Source: Hydractinia symbiolongicarpus (lineage: Eukaryota; Cnidaria; Hydrozoa; Anthoathecata; Hydractiniidae). Taken from it: a DNA stretch of 64,000 nt. The stretch is from NCBI RefSeq assembly GCF_029227915.1, contig NC_079876.1, positions 29,485,828 to 29,549,827 on the forward strand. Direction: 5' to 3'. Made by a program: the position numbers and the translations under genes. The notes beneath the pieces were generated by a model, which saw nothing but the letters and a program-made list of their open reading frames with translations, made no database searches and was not told the origin of the DNA. Shown here piece after piece: positions 33,726-45,251 of the stretch (its first letter is position 1; each line of letters starts with the position of its first letter).

Positions 33726-33804
33726 TTCTTTTTCAATTTCATTTGAAGTGCTTAACGAGGGTAAAAATCAGATTCACACATATCACACAGGTTACCGTAG
33801 CTAA

Positions 33805-33887
33805 TACCAGAGATGGGGTTCGAACCCACGCGGACAATCGTCCATTGGAAATTAAGTCCAACGCCTTAACCACTCGGCCACCCTGGT
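33805..33887 (-). tRNA. tRNA-Leu-TAA: tRNA-Leu(UAA), position-37 variant
   Basis: Loop CTTAATT: anticodon UAA kept, but position 37 is U rather than the normal purine. T stem closes with G-U. First tRNA after the retroelement. Confidence 0.8.
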
Positions 33888-34257
33888 TGAAATTTCAAGT
33901 TAATAAGGTTACTTGAACTTGGAAAAAGTACTGGCAATGAATCTTATTATTTTAAATCGCGCAAGAGCATTACCATTTGACGACCTTCAGACTTTTCAAT
34001 AATTTGCCGTTTTGATAACTCAACAAAATGAATGGAACTGCAAAATGGGATGGTAATATTTGGGATTTTGAGTTTGAAAGTTTCAGATGTGGAAGGCATT
34101 ATTGCGTATCGTGAAGTAACGGCTGGTAGAATTATTGGGGCTATTCTATTTTGCCCTGTGGGATAATTCAACACAACGTATCATGTTAACACATTTCCAC
34201 GGTTAAAACTCTGCAAGCATCCCTCAATCTTCTTATCACACAGGTTAGCCTAGCTAA

Positions 34258-34340
34258 TACCAGAGGTGGGGTTCGAACCCATGCGGACAATAGTCCATTG
34301 GAACTTAAGTCCAACGCCTTAACCACTCGGCCACCCTTGT
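34258..34340 (-). tRNA. tRNA-Leu-TAA: tRNA-Leu(UAA), N subfamily, acceptor mismatch
   Basis: Acceptor ACAAGGG (A3-G70) plus basal T-stem A-C. Confidence 0.75.
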
Positions 34341-34708
34341 TGAAATTTCAAGTTAATAAGGTTACTTGAACTTGGAAAAAATACTGTCAATGAATCTTAT
34401 TATTTTAAATCGCGACAGAGCAATACCATTTGACGACCTTCATATTTTTTAATAATTTTCCATTTTGAAAGCCAACAAAATGAATGGAGCTGTAAAAAAG
34501 GATAGTATTATTTGGGATTTTGAGTTTGAATGTTTGAGATATGGAAGGCATTATTGCGCATCGTGAAGTAACGGCTGGTGGAACTATTGAAGCTATTCTA
34601 TTTCGCCATGCGGGATAATTCAACACAACGTGTCATGTTAACGCATTTCTACGGCAAAACCCTCCAAGCATCCCTCAATCTTCTTATCACACAGGTTAGC
34701 CTAGCTAA

Positions 34709-34791
34709 TACCAGAGGTGGGGTTCAAACCCATGCGGACAATAGTCCATTGGAACTTAAGTCCAACGCCTTAACCACTCGTCCACCCTGGT
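34709..34791 (-). tRNA. tRNA-Leu-TAA: tRNA-Leu(UAA), B-box and A-box changes
   Basis: T loop TTTGAAC (C56 lost) and A box TGGACGAGTGG, which breaks a D-stem pair. Confidence 0.6.
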
Positions 34792-35161
34792 TGAAATTTC
34801 AAGTTAATAAGGTTACTTGAACTTGGAAAAAGTACTGGCAATGAATCTTATTATTTTAAATCGCGCAAGAGCATTACCATTTGACGACCTTCAGATTTTT
34901 GAATAATTTGCCCTTTTGTTAACTCAACAAAATGAATGGAACTGCAAAATGGGATGGTAATATTTGGGATTTTGAGTTTGAAAGTTTCAGATATGGAAGG
35001 CATTATTGCGTATCGTGAAGTAACGGCTGGTAGAATTATTGGGGCTATTCTATTTTGCCCTGTGGGATATTTCAACACAACGTATCATGTTAACACATTC
35101 CTACGGTTAAAACTCGCCAGGCATCCCTCAATCTTCTTATCACACAGGTTAGCCTAGCTAA

Positions 35162-35244
35162 TACCAGAGATGGGGTTCGAACCCATGCGGACTATAGTCC
35201 ATTTGAACTTAAGTCCAACGCCTTAACCCCTCGGCCACCCTGGT
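35162..35244 (-). tRNA. tRNA-Leu-TAA: tRNA-Leu(UAA), anticodon-stem mismatch
   Basis: 'catttgaac' mispairs the anticodon stem; D loop has GAGGGG; N-type T arm. Confidence 0.7.
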
Positions 35245-35614
35245 TGAAATTTCAAGTTAATAAGGTTACTTGAACTTGGAAAAAGTACTGGCAATGAATC
35301 TTATTATTTTAAATCGTGCAAGAGCATTACCATTTGACGACCTTCAGATTTTTCAATAATTTGCCGTTTTGATAACTCAACAAAATGAATGGGGCTGCAA
35401 AAAGGGATGGTAATATTTCGGATTTTGAGTTTGAAAATTTGAGATATGGAAGAAATAATTGCGCATTGTGAAATAACGGCTGGTACAACTATTGCAGCTA
35501 TTCTACCTCTCCAAGTTCGATACTTCACCACAACGTGTCATGGCAAACACATTTCCTCGTTTAAATTCTCCAAGCATCCTTCAATCATCTTATCAGCCAG
35601 ATAAACCTATCTAA

Positions 35615-35696
35615 TACCAGAGGTGGGGTTCGAACCCACGCAGATATTCGTCCATTGAAACTTAAGTCCAACGCCTAACCACTCGCCCACCCTGGC
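35615..35696 (-). pseudogene. tRNA-Leu(UAA)-like, R subfamily
   Basis: 82 nt. 'cgcctaaccactcgcccacc' shows the R signature: one base lost from the D loop and D stem GGC/GGC that cannot pair. Acceptor begins GCCAGGG. Confidence 0.75.
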
Positions 35697-36067
35697 TGAA
35701 ATTTCAGGTTATTAAGGTTACTTGAACTTGGAAAAAGTACTAGCAATGAACCTAAATATTCTAAATCGTGTAAGAGCATTGACATCTGTCGACCTTCTTA
35801 TTTCTTTAATAATTTGCCGTTTTGATAATTTACCAAATTGACTGGAACTGCAAAATAGTATGGTAATATTTGGGATTTTGAGTTTGAAAATTTAAGATAT
35901 GGAAGGAATAATTGCGCATTGTGAAATAACGGCTGGTACAACTATTGCAGCTGTTCTATTTCTCCAGGTTCGATACTTTGCCACTACGTGTCATGGCAAA
36001 CATATTTCCACGTTTAAATTCTCCAAGCATCCTTCAATCATCTTATCACCCAGATAAACCTAGCTAA

Positions 36068-36150
36068 TACCAGAGGTGGGGTTCGAACCCACGCGGAAAA
36101 TCGTCCATTGGAACTTAAGTCCAACGCCTTAGCCACTCGGCCACCCTGGT
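36068..36150 (-). tRNA. tRNA-Leu-TAA: tRNA-Leu(UAA), near-intact
   Basis: D-loop U-to-C ('ccttagcc') and one variable-arm mispair (GGAC/TTCC). Confidence 0.88.
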
Positions 36151-36519
36151 TGAAATTTCAGGTTACCAAGGTTACTTGAACTTGGAAAACGTACTGGCAA
36201 TGAACCTTAGTATTCTAAATCGCGTAAGACCACTACCATTTGACGACCTTCAGATTATCAATAATTTGCCCTCTTGATAACTCAACAAAATGAATGGAAC
36301 TGCAAAATGGGGTGTTAATACTTGGGATTTTGAGTTTAAAAGTTTCAGATACGGAAGGCATTATTGCGTATCGTGAAGTAACGGCTGGTAGAATTATTGG
36401 GGCTATTCTATTTTGCCCTGTGGGATAATTCAACACAACGTATCATGTTAACACATTTCCACGGTTAAAACTCTCCAAGCATCCCTCAGTCTTCTTATCA
36501 CACAGGTTAGCGTAGCTAA

Positions 36520-36602
36520 TACCTGAGGTGGGGTTCGAACCCACGCGGACAATCATCCATTGGAACTTAAGTCCAACGCCTTAACCACTCGGCCACCTTG
36601 AT
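36520..36602 (-). pseudogene. tRNA-Leu(UAA)-like, broken acceptor
   Basis: Acceptor ATCAAGG against CTCAGGT leaves A-A and A-C mispairs. Confidence 0.7.
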
Positions 36603-36973
36603 TGAAATTTCCGGTTAAAAAGATTACTTGAACTTGGAAAAAGTACTGGCAATGAACCTTAGTATTCTACATCGCCTAAGAGCATTACCGTTTCACGACC
36701 TTCAGATTTTTCAATAAATTTTCTATTTTGATAGCTCAACAAAATGAATGGGGCTGCAAAAAGGGATGGTAATATTTGGGATTTTGAGTTTGAAAATTTG
36801 AGATATGGAAGGAATAATTGCGCATTGTGAAATAACGGCTGGTACAACTATTGCAGCTGTTCTATTTCTCCATGTTTGATACTTCGCCACAACGTGTCAT
36901 GGCAAATACATTTCCACGTTTAAATTCTCCAAGCATCCTTCAATCATCTTATCACCCAGATAAACCTATCTAA

Positions 36974-37053
36974 TACCAGGGGTGGTTCGAACCCACGCGG
37001 ACAATCGTCCATTGGAACTTAAGTCCAACGCCTGACCACTCGCCCACCCTGGT
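36974..37053 (-). pseudogene. tRNA-Leu(UAA)-like, R subfamily
   Basis: 80 nt: two bases missing between T loop and acceptor ('accaggggtggttcg') and one from the D loop. Confidence 0.78.
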
Positions 37054-37422
37054 TGAACTTTCAGGTTACCAAGGTTACTTGAACTTGGAAAACGTACTGG
37101 CAATGAACCTTAGTATTCTAAATCGCGTAAGACCACTACCATTTGACGACCTTCAGATTATCAATAATTTGCCCTCTTGATAACTCAACAAAATGAATGG
37201 AACTGCAAAATGGGGTGTTAATACTTGGGATTTTGAGTTTAAAAGTTTCAGATACGGAAGGCATTATTGCGTATCGTGAAGTAACGGCTGGTAGAATTAT
37301 TGGGGCTATTCTATTTTGCCCTGTGGGATAATTCAACACAACGTATCATGTTAACACATTTCCACGGTTAAAACTCTCCAAGCATCCCTCAGTCTTCTTA
37401 TCACACAGGTTAGCGTAGCTAA

Positions 37423-37505
37423 TACCAGAGGTGGGGTTCGAACCCACGCGGACAATCATCCATTGGAACTTAAGTCCAACGCCTTAACCACTCGGCCACC
37501 TTGAT
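37423..37505 (-). tRNA. tRNA-Leu-TAA: tRNA-Leu(UAA), acceptor mismatch
   Basis: Acceptor ATCAAGG/CTCTGGT: one A-C mispair and U-G; T and anticodon arms normal. Confidence 0.72.
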
Positions 37506-37876
37506 TGAAATTTCCGGTTAAAAAGATTACTTGAACTTGGAAAAAGTACTGGCAATGAACCTTAGTATTCTAAATCGCCTAAGAGCATTACCGTTTCACG
37601 ACCTTCAGATTTTTCAATAAATTTTCTATTTTGATAGCTCAACAAAATGAATGGGGCTGCAAAAAGGGATGGTAATATTTGGGATTTTGAGTTTGAAAAT
37701 TTGAGATATGGAAGGAATAATTGCGCATTGTGAAATAACGGCTGGTACAACTATTGCAGCTGTTCTATTTCTCCATGTTTGATACTTCGCCACAACGTGT
37801 CATGGCAAATACATTTCCACGTTTAAATTCTCCAAGCATCCTTCAATCATCTTATCACCCAGATAAACCTATCTAA

Positions 37877-37956
37877 TACCAGGGGTGGTTCGAACCCACG
37901 CGGACAATCGTCCATTGGAACTTAAGTCCAACGCCTGACCACTCGCCCACCCTGGT
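37877..37956 (-). pseudogene. tRNA-Leu(UAA)-like, R subfamily
   Basis: Duplicate of 36974-37053. Confidence 0.78.
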
Positions 37957-38325
37957 TGAACTTTCAGGTTACCAAGGTTACTTGAACTTGGAAAACGTAC
38001 TGGCAATGAACCTTAGTATTCTAAATCGCGCAAGACCACTACCATTTGACGACCTTCAGATTATCAATAATTTGCCCTCTTGATAACTCAACAAAATGAA
38101 TGGAACTGCAAAATGGGATGGTAATACTTGGGATTTTGAGTTTAAAAGTTTCAGATATGGAAGGCATTATTGCGTATCGTGAAGTAACGGCTGGTAGAAT
38201 TATTGGGGCTATTCTATTTTGCCCTGTGGGATAATTCAACACAACGTATCATGTTAACACATTTCCACGGTCAAAACTCTCCAAGCATCCCTCAAACTTC
38301 TTATCACACAGGTTAGCGTAGCTAA

Positions 38326-38408
38326 TACCAGAGGTGGGGTTCGAACACACGCGGACAATCATCCATTGGAACTTAAGTCCAACGCCTTAACCACTCGGCC
38401 ACCCTGGT
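38326..38408 (-). tRNA. tRNA-Leu-TAA: tRNA-Leu(UAA), one T-stem mismatch
   Basis: 'ttcgaacacacg' gives T stem GTGTG/CCCAC. Confidence 0.82.
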
Positions 38409-38779
38409 TGAATTTTCCGGTTAAAAAGATTACTTGAACTTGGAAAAAGTACTGGCAATGAACCTTAGTATTCTAAATCGCCTAAGAGCATTACCATTTC
38501 ACCACCTTCAGATTTTTCAATAAATTTTCTATTTTGATAGCTCAACAAAATGAATGGGGATGCAAAAAGGGATGGTAATATTTGGGATTTTGAGTTTGAA
38601 AATTTGAGATATGGAAGGAATAATTGCGCATTGTGAAATAACGGCTGGTACAACTATTGCAGCTGTTCTATTTCTCCAGGTTCGATACTTCGCCACAACG
38701 TGTCATGGCAAACACATTTCCACGTTTAAATTCTCCAAGCATCCTTCAATCATCTTATCACCTAGATAAACCTAGCTTA

Positions 38780-38861
38780 TACCAGAGGTTGGGTTCGAAC
38801 CCACGCGGACAATCGTCCATTGGAACTTAAGTCCAACGCCTGACCACTCGCCCACCCTGGT
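38780..38861 (-). pseudogene. tRNA-Leu(UAA)-like, R subfamily
   Basis: D-loop deletion and unpaired D stem; T stem GTGGG/CCAAC with one mispair. Confidence 0.75.
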
Positions 38862-39230
38862 TGAACTTTCAGGTTACCAAGGTTACTTGAACTTGGAAAA
38901 CGTACTGGCAATGAACCTTAGTATTCTAAATCGCGCAAGACCACTACCATTTGACGACCTTCAGATTATCAATAATTTGCCCTCTTGATAACTCAACAAA
39001 ATGAATGGAACTGCAAAATGGGATGGTAATACTTGGGATTTTGAGTTTAAAAGTTTCAGATATGGAAGGCATTATTGCGTATCGTGAAGTAACGGCTGGT
39101 AGAATTATTGGGGCTATTCTATTTTGCCCTGTGGGATAATTCAACACAACGTATCATGTTAACACATTTCCACGGTCAAAACTCTCCAAGCATCCCTCAA
39201 ACTTCTTATCACACAGGTTAGCGTAGCTAA

Positions 39231-39313
39231 TACCAGAGGTGGGGTTCGAACACACGCGGACAATCATCCATTGGAACTTAAGTCCAACGCCTTAACCACT
39301 CGGCCACCCTGGT
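39231..39313 (-). tRNA. tRNA-Leu-TAA: tRNA-Leu(UAA), one T-stem mismatch
   Basis: Duplicate of 38326-38408. Confidence 0.82.
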
Positions 39314-39684
39314 TGAATTTTCCGGTTAAAAAGATTACTTGAACTTGGAAAAAGTACTGGCAATGAACCTTAGTATTCTAAATCGCCTAAGAGCATTACC
39401 ATTTCACCACCTTCAGATTTTTCAATAAATTTTCTATTTTGATAGCTCAACAAAATGAATGGGGATGCAAAAAGGGATGGTAATATTTGGGATTTTGAGT
39501 TTGAAAATTTGAGATATGGAAGGAATAATTGCGCATTGTGAAATAACGGCTGGTACAACTATTGCAGCTGTTCTATTTCTCCAGGTTCGATACTTCGCCA
39601 CAACGTGTCATGGCAAACACATTTCCACGTTTAAATTCTCCAAGCATCCTTCAATCATCTTATCACCTAGATAAACCTAGCTTA

Positions 39685-39767
39685 TACCAGAGGTTGGGTT
39701 CGAACCCACGCGGACAATCGTCCATTGGAACTTAAGTCCAACGCCTTAGCCACTCGGCCACCCTGGT
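39685..39767 (-). tRNA. tRNA-Leu-TAA: tRNA-Leu(UAA), one T-stem mismatch
   Basis: 'gaggttggg' T stem as in 38780, but a normal-length D arm ('ccttagcc'). Confidence 0.82.
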
Positions 39768-40136
39768 TGAAATTTCAGGTTACCAAGGTTACTTGAACTT
39801 GGAAAACGTACTGGCAATGAACCTTAGTATTCTAAATCGCGTAAGATCACTACCATTTGACGACCTTCAGATTATCAATAATTTGCCCTCTTGATAACTC
39901 AACAAAATGAATGGAACTGCAAAATGGGATGTTAATACTTGGGATTTTGAGTTTAAAAGTTTCAGATACGGAAGGCATTATTGGGTATCGTGAAGTAACG
40001 GCTGGTAGAATTATTGGGGCTATTCTATTTTGCCCTGTGGGATAATTCAACACAACGTATCATGTTAACACATTTCCACGGTTAAAACTCTCCAAGCATC
40101 CCTCAATCTTCTTATCACACAGGTTAGCGTAGCTAA

Positions 40137-40219
40137 TACCAGAGGTGGGGTTCGAACCCACGCGGACAATCATCCATTGGAACTTAAGTCCAACGCCTTA
40201 ACCACTCGGCCACCCTGGT
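40137..40219 (-). tRNA. tRNA-Leu-TAA: tRNA-Leu(UAA), intact
   Basis: Variable arm GGAT/GTCC closes with U-G; everything else reference. Confidence 0.93.
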
Positions 40220-40590
40220 TGAAATTTCCGGTTAAAAAGATTACTTGAACTTGGAAAAAGTACTGGCAATGAACCTTAGTATTCTAAATCGCCTAAGAGC
40301 ATTACCGTTTCACGACCTTCAGATTTTTCAATAAATTTTCTATTTTGATAGCTCAACAAAATGAATGGGGCTGCAAAAAGGGATGGTAATATTTGGGATT
40401 TTGAGTTTGAAAATTTGAGATATGGAAGAAATAATTGCGCATTGTGAAATAACAGCTGGTAAAACTATTGCAGCTATTCTACCTCTCCAAGTTGGATACT
40501 TCGCCACAACGTGTCATGGCAAACACATTTCCACGTTTAAATTCTCCAAGCATCCTTCAATCATCTTATCACCCAGATAAACCTAGCTAA

Positions 40591-40673
40591 TACCAGAGGT
40601 GGGGTTCGAACCCACGCGGAAAATCGTCCATTGGAACTTAAGTCCAACGCCTTAGCCACTCGGCCACCCTGGT
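40591..40673 (-). tRNA. tRNA-Leu-TAA: tRNA-Leu(UAA), near-intact
   Basis: Same small changes as 36068 (D-loop C, variable-arm mispair). Confidence 0.88.
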
Positions 40674-41043
40674 TGAAATTTCAGGTTACCAAGGTTACTT
40701 GAACTTGGAAAACGTACTGGCAATGAACCTTAGTATTCTAAATCGCGTAAGACCACTACCATTTGACGACCTTCAGATTATCAATAATTTGCCCTCTTGA
40801 TAACTCAACAAAATGAATGGAACTGCAAAATGGGATAATAATACTTGGGAATTTGAGTTTGAAAGTTTCAGATATGGAAGGCATTATTGCGTATCGTGAA
40901 GTAACGGCTGGTAGAATTATTGGGGCTATTCTATTTTGCCCTGTGGGATAATTCAACACAACGTATCATGTTAACACATTTCCACGGTTAAAAACTCTCC
41001 AAGCATCCCTCAATCTTGTTATCACAGAAGTTAGCCTAGCTAA

Positions 41044-41126
41044 TATCAGAGGTGGGGTTCGAACCCACGCGGACAATCGTCCATTGGAACTTAAGTCCAA
41101 CGCCTTAGCCACTCGGCCACCCTGGT
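41044..41126 (-). tRNA. tRNA-Leu-TAA: tRNA-Leu(UAA), acceptor mismatch
   Basis: 3' strand CTCTGAT gives C2-A71. Confidence 0.82.
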
Positions 41127-41495
41127 TGAAATTTCAGGTTACCAAGGTTACTTGAACTTGGAAAACGTACTGGCAATGAACCTTAGTATTCTAAATCGCG
41201 TAAGACCACTACCATTTGACGACCTTCAGATTATCAATAATTTGCCCTCTTGATAACTCAACAAAATGAATGGAACTGCAAAATGGGATGTTAATACTTG
41301 GGATTTTGAGTTTAAAAGTTTCAGATACGGAAGGCATTATTGCGTATCGTGAAGTAACGGCTGGTAGAATTATTGGGGCTATTCTATTTTGCCCTGTGGG
41401 ATAATTCAACACAACGTATCATGTTAACACATTTCCACGGTTAAAACTCTCCAAGCATCCCTCAGTCTTCTTATCACACAGGTTAGCGTAGCTAA

Positions 41496-41578
41496 TACCA
41501 GAGGTGGGGTTCGAACCCACGCGGACAATCATCCATTGGAACTTAAGTCCAACGCCTTAACCACTCGGCCACCCTGGT
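41496..41578 (-). tRNA. tRNA-Leu-TAA: tRNA-Leu(UAA), intact
   Basis: Variable-arm U-G as at 40137; otherwise reference. Confidence 0.93.
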
Positions 41579-41949
41579 TGAAATTTCCGGTTAAAAAGAT
41601 TACTTGAACTTGGAAAAAGTACTGGCAATGAACCTTAGTATTCTAAAGCGCCTAAGAGCATTACCGTTTCACGACCTTCAGATTTTTCAATAAATTTTCT
41701 ATTTTGATAGCTCAACAAAATGAATGGGGCTGCAAAAAGGGATGGTAATATTTGGGATTTTGAGTTTGAAAATTTGAGATATGGAAGGAATAATTGCGCA
41801 TTGTGAAATAACGGCTGGTACAACTATTGCAGCTGTTCTATTTCTCCATGTTTGATACTTCGCCACAACGTGTCATGGCAAATACATTTCCACGTTTAAA
41901 TTCTCCAAGCATCCTTCAATCATCTTATCACCCAGATAAACCTATCTAA

Positions 41950-42029
41950 TACCAGGGGTGGTTCGAACCCACGCGGACAATCGTCCATTGGAACTTAAGT
42001 CCAACGCCTAACCACTCGCCCACCCTGGC
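41950..42029 (-). pseudogene. tRNA-Leu(UAA)-like, R subfamily
   Basis: 80 nt; T/acceptor 2-nt loss, D-loop loss, acceptor begins GCCAGGG. Confidence 0.78.
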
Positions 42030-42400
42030 TGAAATTTCAGGTTATTAAGGTTACTTGAACTTGGAAAAAGTACTGGCAATGAACCTAAATATTCTAAATC
42101 GTGTAAGAGCATTGACATCTGTCGACCTTCTTATTACTTTAATAATTTGCCGTTTTGATAATTTACCAAATTGACTGGAACTGCAAAATAGTATGGTAAT
42201 ATTTGGGATTTTGAGTTTGAAAATTTGAGATATGGAAGGAATAATTGCGCATTGTGAAATAACGGCTGGTACAACTATTGCAGCTGTTCTATTTCTCCAG
42301 GTTCAATACTTCGCCACAACGTGTCATGGCAAACACATTTCCACGTTTAAATTCTCCAAGCATCCTTTAATCATCTTATCACCCAGATAAACCTAGCTAA

Positions 42401-42483
42401 TACCAGAGGTGGGGTTCGAACCCACGCTGACAATCGTCCATTGGAACTTAAGTCCAACGCCTTAGCCACTCGGCCACCCTGGT
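42401..42483 (-). tRNA. tRNA-Leu-TAA: tRNA-Leu(UAA), near-intact
   Basis: Variable arm GGAC/GTCA mispair and D-loop C. Confidence 0.88.
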
Positions 42484-42852
42484 TGAAATATCAGGTTACC
42501 AAGGTTACTTGAACTTGGAAAACGTACTGGCAATGAACCTTAGTATTCTAAATCGCGTAAGACCACTACCATTTAACGACTTTCAGATTATCAATAATTT
42601 GCCCTCTTGATAACTCAACAAAATGAATGGAACTGCAAAATGGGATGTTAATTCTTGGGATTTTGAATTTAAAAGTTTCAGATACGGAAGGCATTATTGG
42701 GTATCGTGAAGTAACGGCTGGTAGAATTATTGGGGCTATTCTATTTTGCCCTGTGGGATAATTCAACACAACGCATCATGTTAACACATTTCCACGGTTA
42801 AAACTCTTCAAGCATCCCTCAATCTTCTTATCACACAGGTTAGCGTAGCTAA

Positions 42853-42935
42853 TACCAGAGGTGGGGTTCGAACCCACGCGGACAATCATCCATTGGAACT
42901 TAAGTCCAACGCCTTAACCACTCGGCCACCCTGGT
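42853..42935 (-). tRNA. tRNA-Leu-TAA: tRNA-Leu(UAA), intact
   Basis: Variable-arm U-G closing pair only. Confidence 0.93.
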
Positions 42936-43305
42936 TGAAATTTCCGGTTAAAAAGATTACTTGAACTTGGAAAAAGTACTGGCAATGAACCTTAGTATTC
43001 TAACTCGCCTAAGAGCATACCGTTTCACGACCTTCAGATTTTTCAATAAATTTTCTATTTTGATAGCTCAACAAAATGAATGGGGCTGCAAAAAGGGATG
43101 GTAATATTTGGGATTTTGAGTTTGAAAATTTGAGATATGGAAGAAATAATTGCGCATTGTGAAATAACGGCTGGTACAACTATTGCAGCTATTCTACCTC
43201 TCCAAGTTGGATACTTCGCCACAACGTGTCATGGCAAACACATTTCCACGTTTAAATTCTCCAAGCATCCTTCAATCATCTTATCACACAGTTCAACCCA
43301 GCTAA

Positions 43306-43387
43306 TACCAGAGGAGGGGTTCGAACCCACGCGGACAATTATCCATTGAAACTTAAGTCCAACGCCTAACCACTCGCCCACCCTGAC
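43306..43387 (-). pseudogene. tRNA-Leu(UAA)-like, R subfamily
   Basis: D-arm deletion; acceptor begins GTCAGGG; 'gaggagggg' disturbs the T stem. Confidence 0.76.
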
Positions 43388-43758
43388 TGAAATTTCAGGT
43401 TATTAAGGTTACTTGAACTTGGAAAAAGTACTGGCAATGAACCTAAATATTCTAAATCGTGTAAGAGCATTGACATCTGTCGACCTTCTTATTTCTTTAA
43501 TAATTTGCCGTTTTGATAATTTACCAAATTGACTGGAACTGCAAAAAAGTATGGTAATATTTGGGATTTTGAGTTTGAAAATTTGAGATATGGAAGGAAT
43601 AATTGCGCATTGTGAAATAACGGCTGGTACAACTATTGCAGCTGTTCTATTTCTCCAGGTTCGATACTTCGCCACAACGTGTCATGGCAAACACATTTCC
43701 ACGTTTAAATTCTCCAAGCATCCTTCAATCATCTTATCACCCAGATAAACCTAGCTAA

Positions 43759-43841
43759 TACCAGAGGTGGGGTTCGAACCCACGCGGACAATCGTCCATT
43801 GGAACTTAAGTCCAACGCCTTAGCCACTCGGCCACCTTGGT
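43759..43841 (-). tRNA. tRNA-Leu-TAA: tRNA-Leu(UAA), acceptor mismatch
   Basis: Acceptor ACCAAGG gives one A-C; D-loop C; the rest reference. Confidence 0.85.
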
Positions 43842-44211
43842 TGAAATTTCAGGTTACCAAGGTTACTTGAATTTGGAGAACGTACTGGCAATGACCCTTA
43901 GTATTCTAAATCGCGCAAGAGCACTACCATTTGACGACCTTCGGATTTTCAATAATTTGCCCTCTTGATAACTCAACAAAATGAATGGAACTGCAAAATG
44001 GGATGGTAATACTTGGGAATTTGAGTTTGAAAGTTTCAGATATGGAAGGCATTATTGCGTATCGTGAAGTAACGGCTGGTAGAATTATTGGGGCTATTCT
44101 ATTTTGCCCTGTGGGATAATTCAACACAACGTATCATGTTAACACATTTCCACGGTTAAAAACTCTACAAGCATCCCTCAATCTTGTTATCACAGAAGTT
44201 AGCCTAGCTAA

Positions 44212-44294
44212 TATCAGAGGTGGGGTTCGAACCCACGCGGACAATCGTCCATTGGAACTTAAGTCCAACGCCTTAACCACTCGGCCACCCTGGT
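44212..44294 (-). tRNA. tRNA-Leu-TAA: tRNA-Leu(UAA), acceptor mismatch
   Basis: C2-A71 as at 41044. Confidence 0.82.
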
Positions 44295-44644
44295 TGAAAT
44301 TTCCGGTTAATAAGATTACTTTAACTTGGGAAGAGTACTGACAATGAACCTTAGTATTTTAAATCGCGCAAGAGCATTACCATTTGACGACCTTCAGACT
44401 TTTCAATAATTTGCCGTTTTGATAACTCAACAAAATTAATGGAACTGCAAGATGGGATGGTAATATCTGGGATTTTGAGCTTGAAAGTTTGAGATAGAGA
44501 AGCCATAATTGCGCATCGTGAAATAACGGCTTGTAGAATTATTGGTGCTATTCCATTTCGCCATGTGCGATATTTCACCGCAACGTATCATGTTAACGCA
44601 ATTCCACGGTTAAAACTCTCCAAGCATCCCTCAATCTTCTTATC

Positions 44645-44714
44645 ACCACCATTTCCACGTGTAAATTCTCCAAGCATCCTTCAATCATCTTATCAAAAAC
44701 GTTAAGCTAGCTAA
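44645..44714. repeat. Extra trailer segment
   Basis: A second trailer copy ('ccatttccacgtgtaaattc') is joined at 'cttatcacca', lengthening the unit to 503 bp. Confidence 0.75.
44695..44699 (-). terminator. Pol III T5 terminator
   Basis: T5, 15 nt past the tRNA-like copy at 44715. Confidence 0.65.
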
Positions 44715-44797
44715 TAACAAAGATAGGGTTCCAACCCACTCGGAGAAACGATCATTGGAGCTGAAGTCCAACGCCTTAATCACTCGGCCACCCTTGT
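44715..44797 (-). pseudogene. tRNA-Leu-like with UCA (opal) anticodon
   Basis: Loop CTTCAGC ('agctgaagtcc' on plus): positions 34-36 are UCA, complementary to UGA. T loop TTGGAAC breaks the B box and the acceptor is mispaired, so likely dead. It does not have the long acceptor of a selenocysteine tRNA. Confidence 0.75.
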
Positions 44798-45168
44798 TGA
44801 ATATTCAGGTTAATAAGGTTACTTGAACTTGGATAGGGTACAGGAAATGAACCTTTGTATTCTAAATCGCCTAAGAGCATTACCATTTCACGACCTTCAG
44901 ATTTTTCAATAAATTTTCTATTTTGATAGCTCAACAAAATGAATGGGGCTGCAAAAAGGGATGGTAATATTTGGGATTTAGAGTATGAAATTTTGAGATA
45001 TGGAAGGCATAATTGCGCATCGTGAAATAAAGGCTTGTAGAATTATTGGTGCTATTCCATTTCGCCATGTGCGATACTTCACCACAACGTATCATGTTAA
45101 CACATTTCCACGGTTAAAACTCTCCAAGCGTCCCTCAACCTTCTTATCACACATGTTAGCCTAGCTAA

Positions 45169-45251
45169 TACCAGAGGTGGGGTTCGAACCCACGCGGACA
45201 ATCGTCCATTGGAACTTAAGTCCAACGCCTTAACCACTCGGCCACCCTGGT
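45169..45251 (-). tRNA. tRNA-Leu-TAA: tRNA-Leu(UAA), intact
   Basis: Reference sequence. Confidence 0.96.

Larger units (their letters stand above)
30341..33780 (-). mobile_element. Non-LTR retrotransposon (EN-RT, CR1/Jockey-like), inactive
   Basis: A ~3.44-kb minus-strand element interrupting one array unit in its trailer ('cttctta | tatcacacagg'). In order: apurinic-type endonuclease, reverse transcriptase, C-terminal Cys-rich tail, A-rich 3' UTR with hairpins, and a (TAA)n-like end at 30341-30356. No LTR and no integrase. An in-frame TAA (33264-33266) and two frameshifts (within the T8 at 31786-31793, and near 31705) make it a dead copy. No separate ORF1 is present and the open frame runs to within a few bases of the right junction, so the copy is probably 5' truncated. 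No clear target-site duplication beyond 2-4 bp is seen. It is more AT-rich than the array. The clade is inferred from motifs only; CR1, L2 and Jockey relatives are all possible. Confidence 0.88.
36160..37965. repeat. 903-bp higher-order repeat, two copies
   Basis: Two-unit blocks at ~36160-37062 and ~37063-37965, near-identical. Confidence 0.85.
37966..39740. repeat. 905-bp higher-order repeat, two copies
   Basis: Two-unit blocks starting near 37966 and 38871; the copies part inside the D arm of the second tRNA ('cctgacc' versus 'ccttagcc'). Confidence 0.85.

Noticed and set aside
30341-33780. Retrovirus or LTR element
   Set aside because: No LTRs, gag, protease, RNase H or integrase; an EEP endonuclease upstream of the RT marks a non-LTR element.
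44715-44797. Selenocysteine tRNA (UCA anticodon)
   Set aside because: Length and arms are those of the leucine family; it lacks the extended acceptor/T helix, and the B box is broken.
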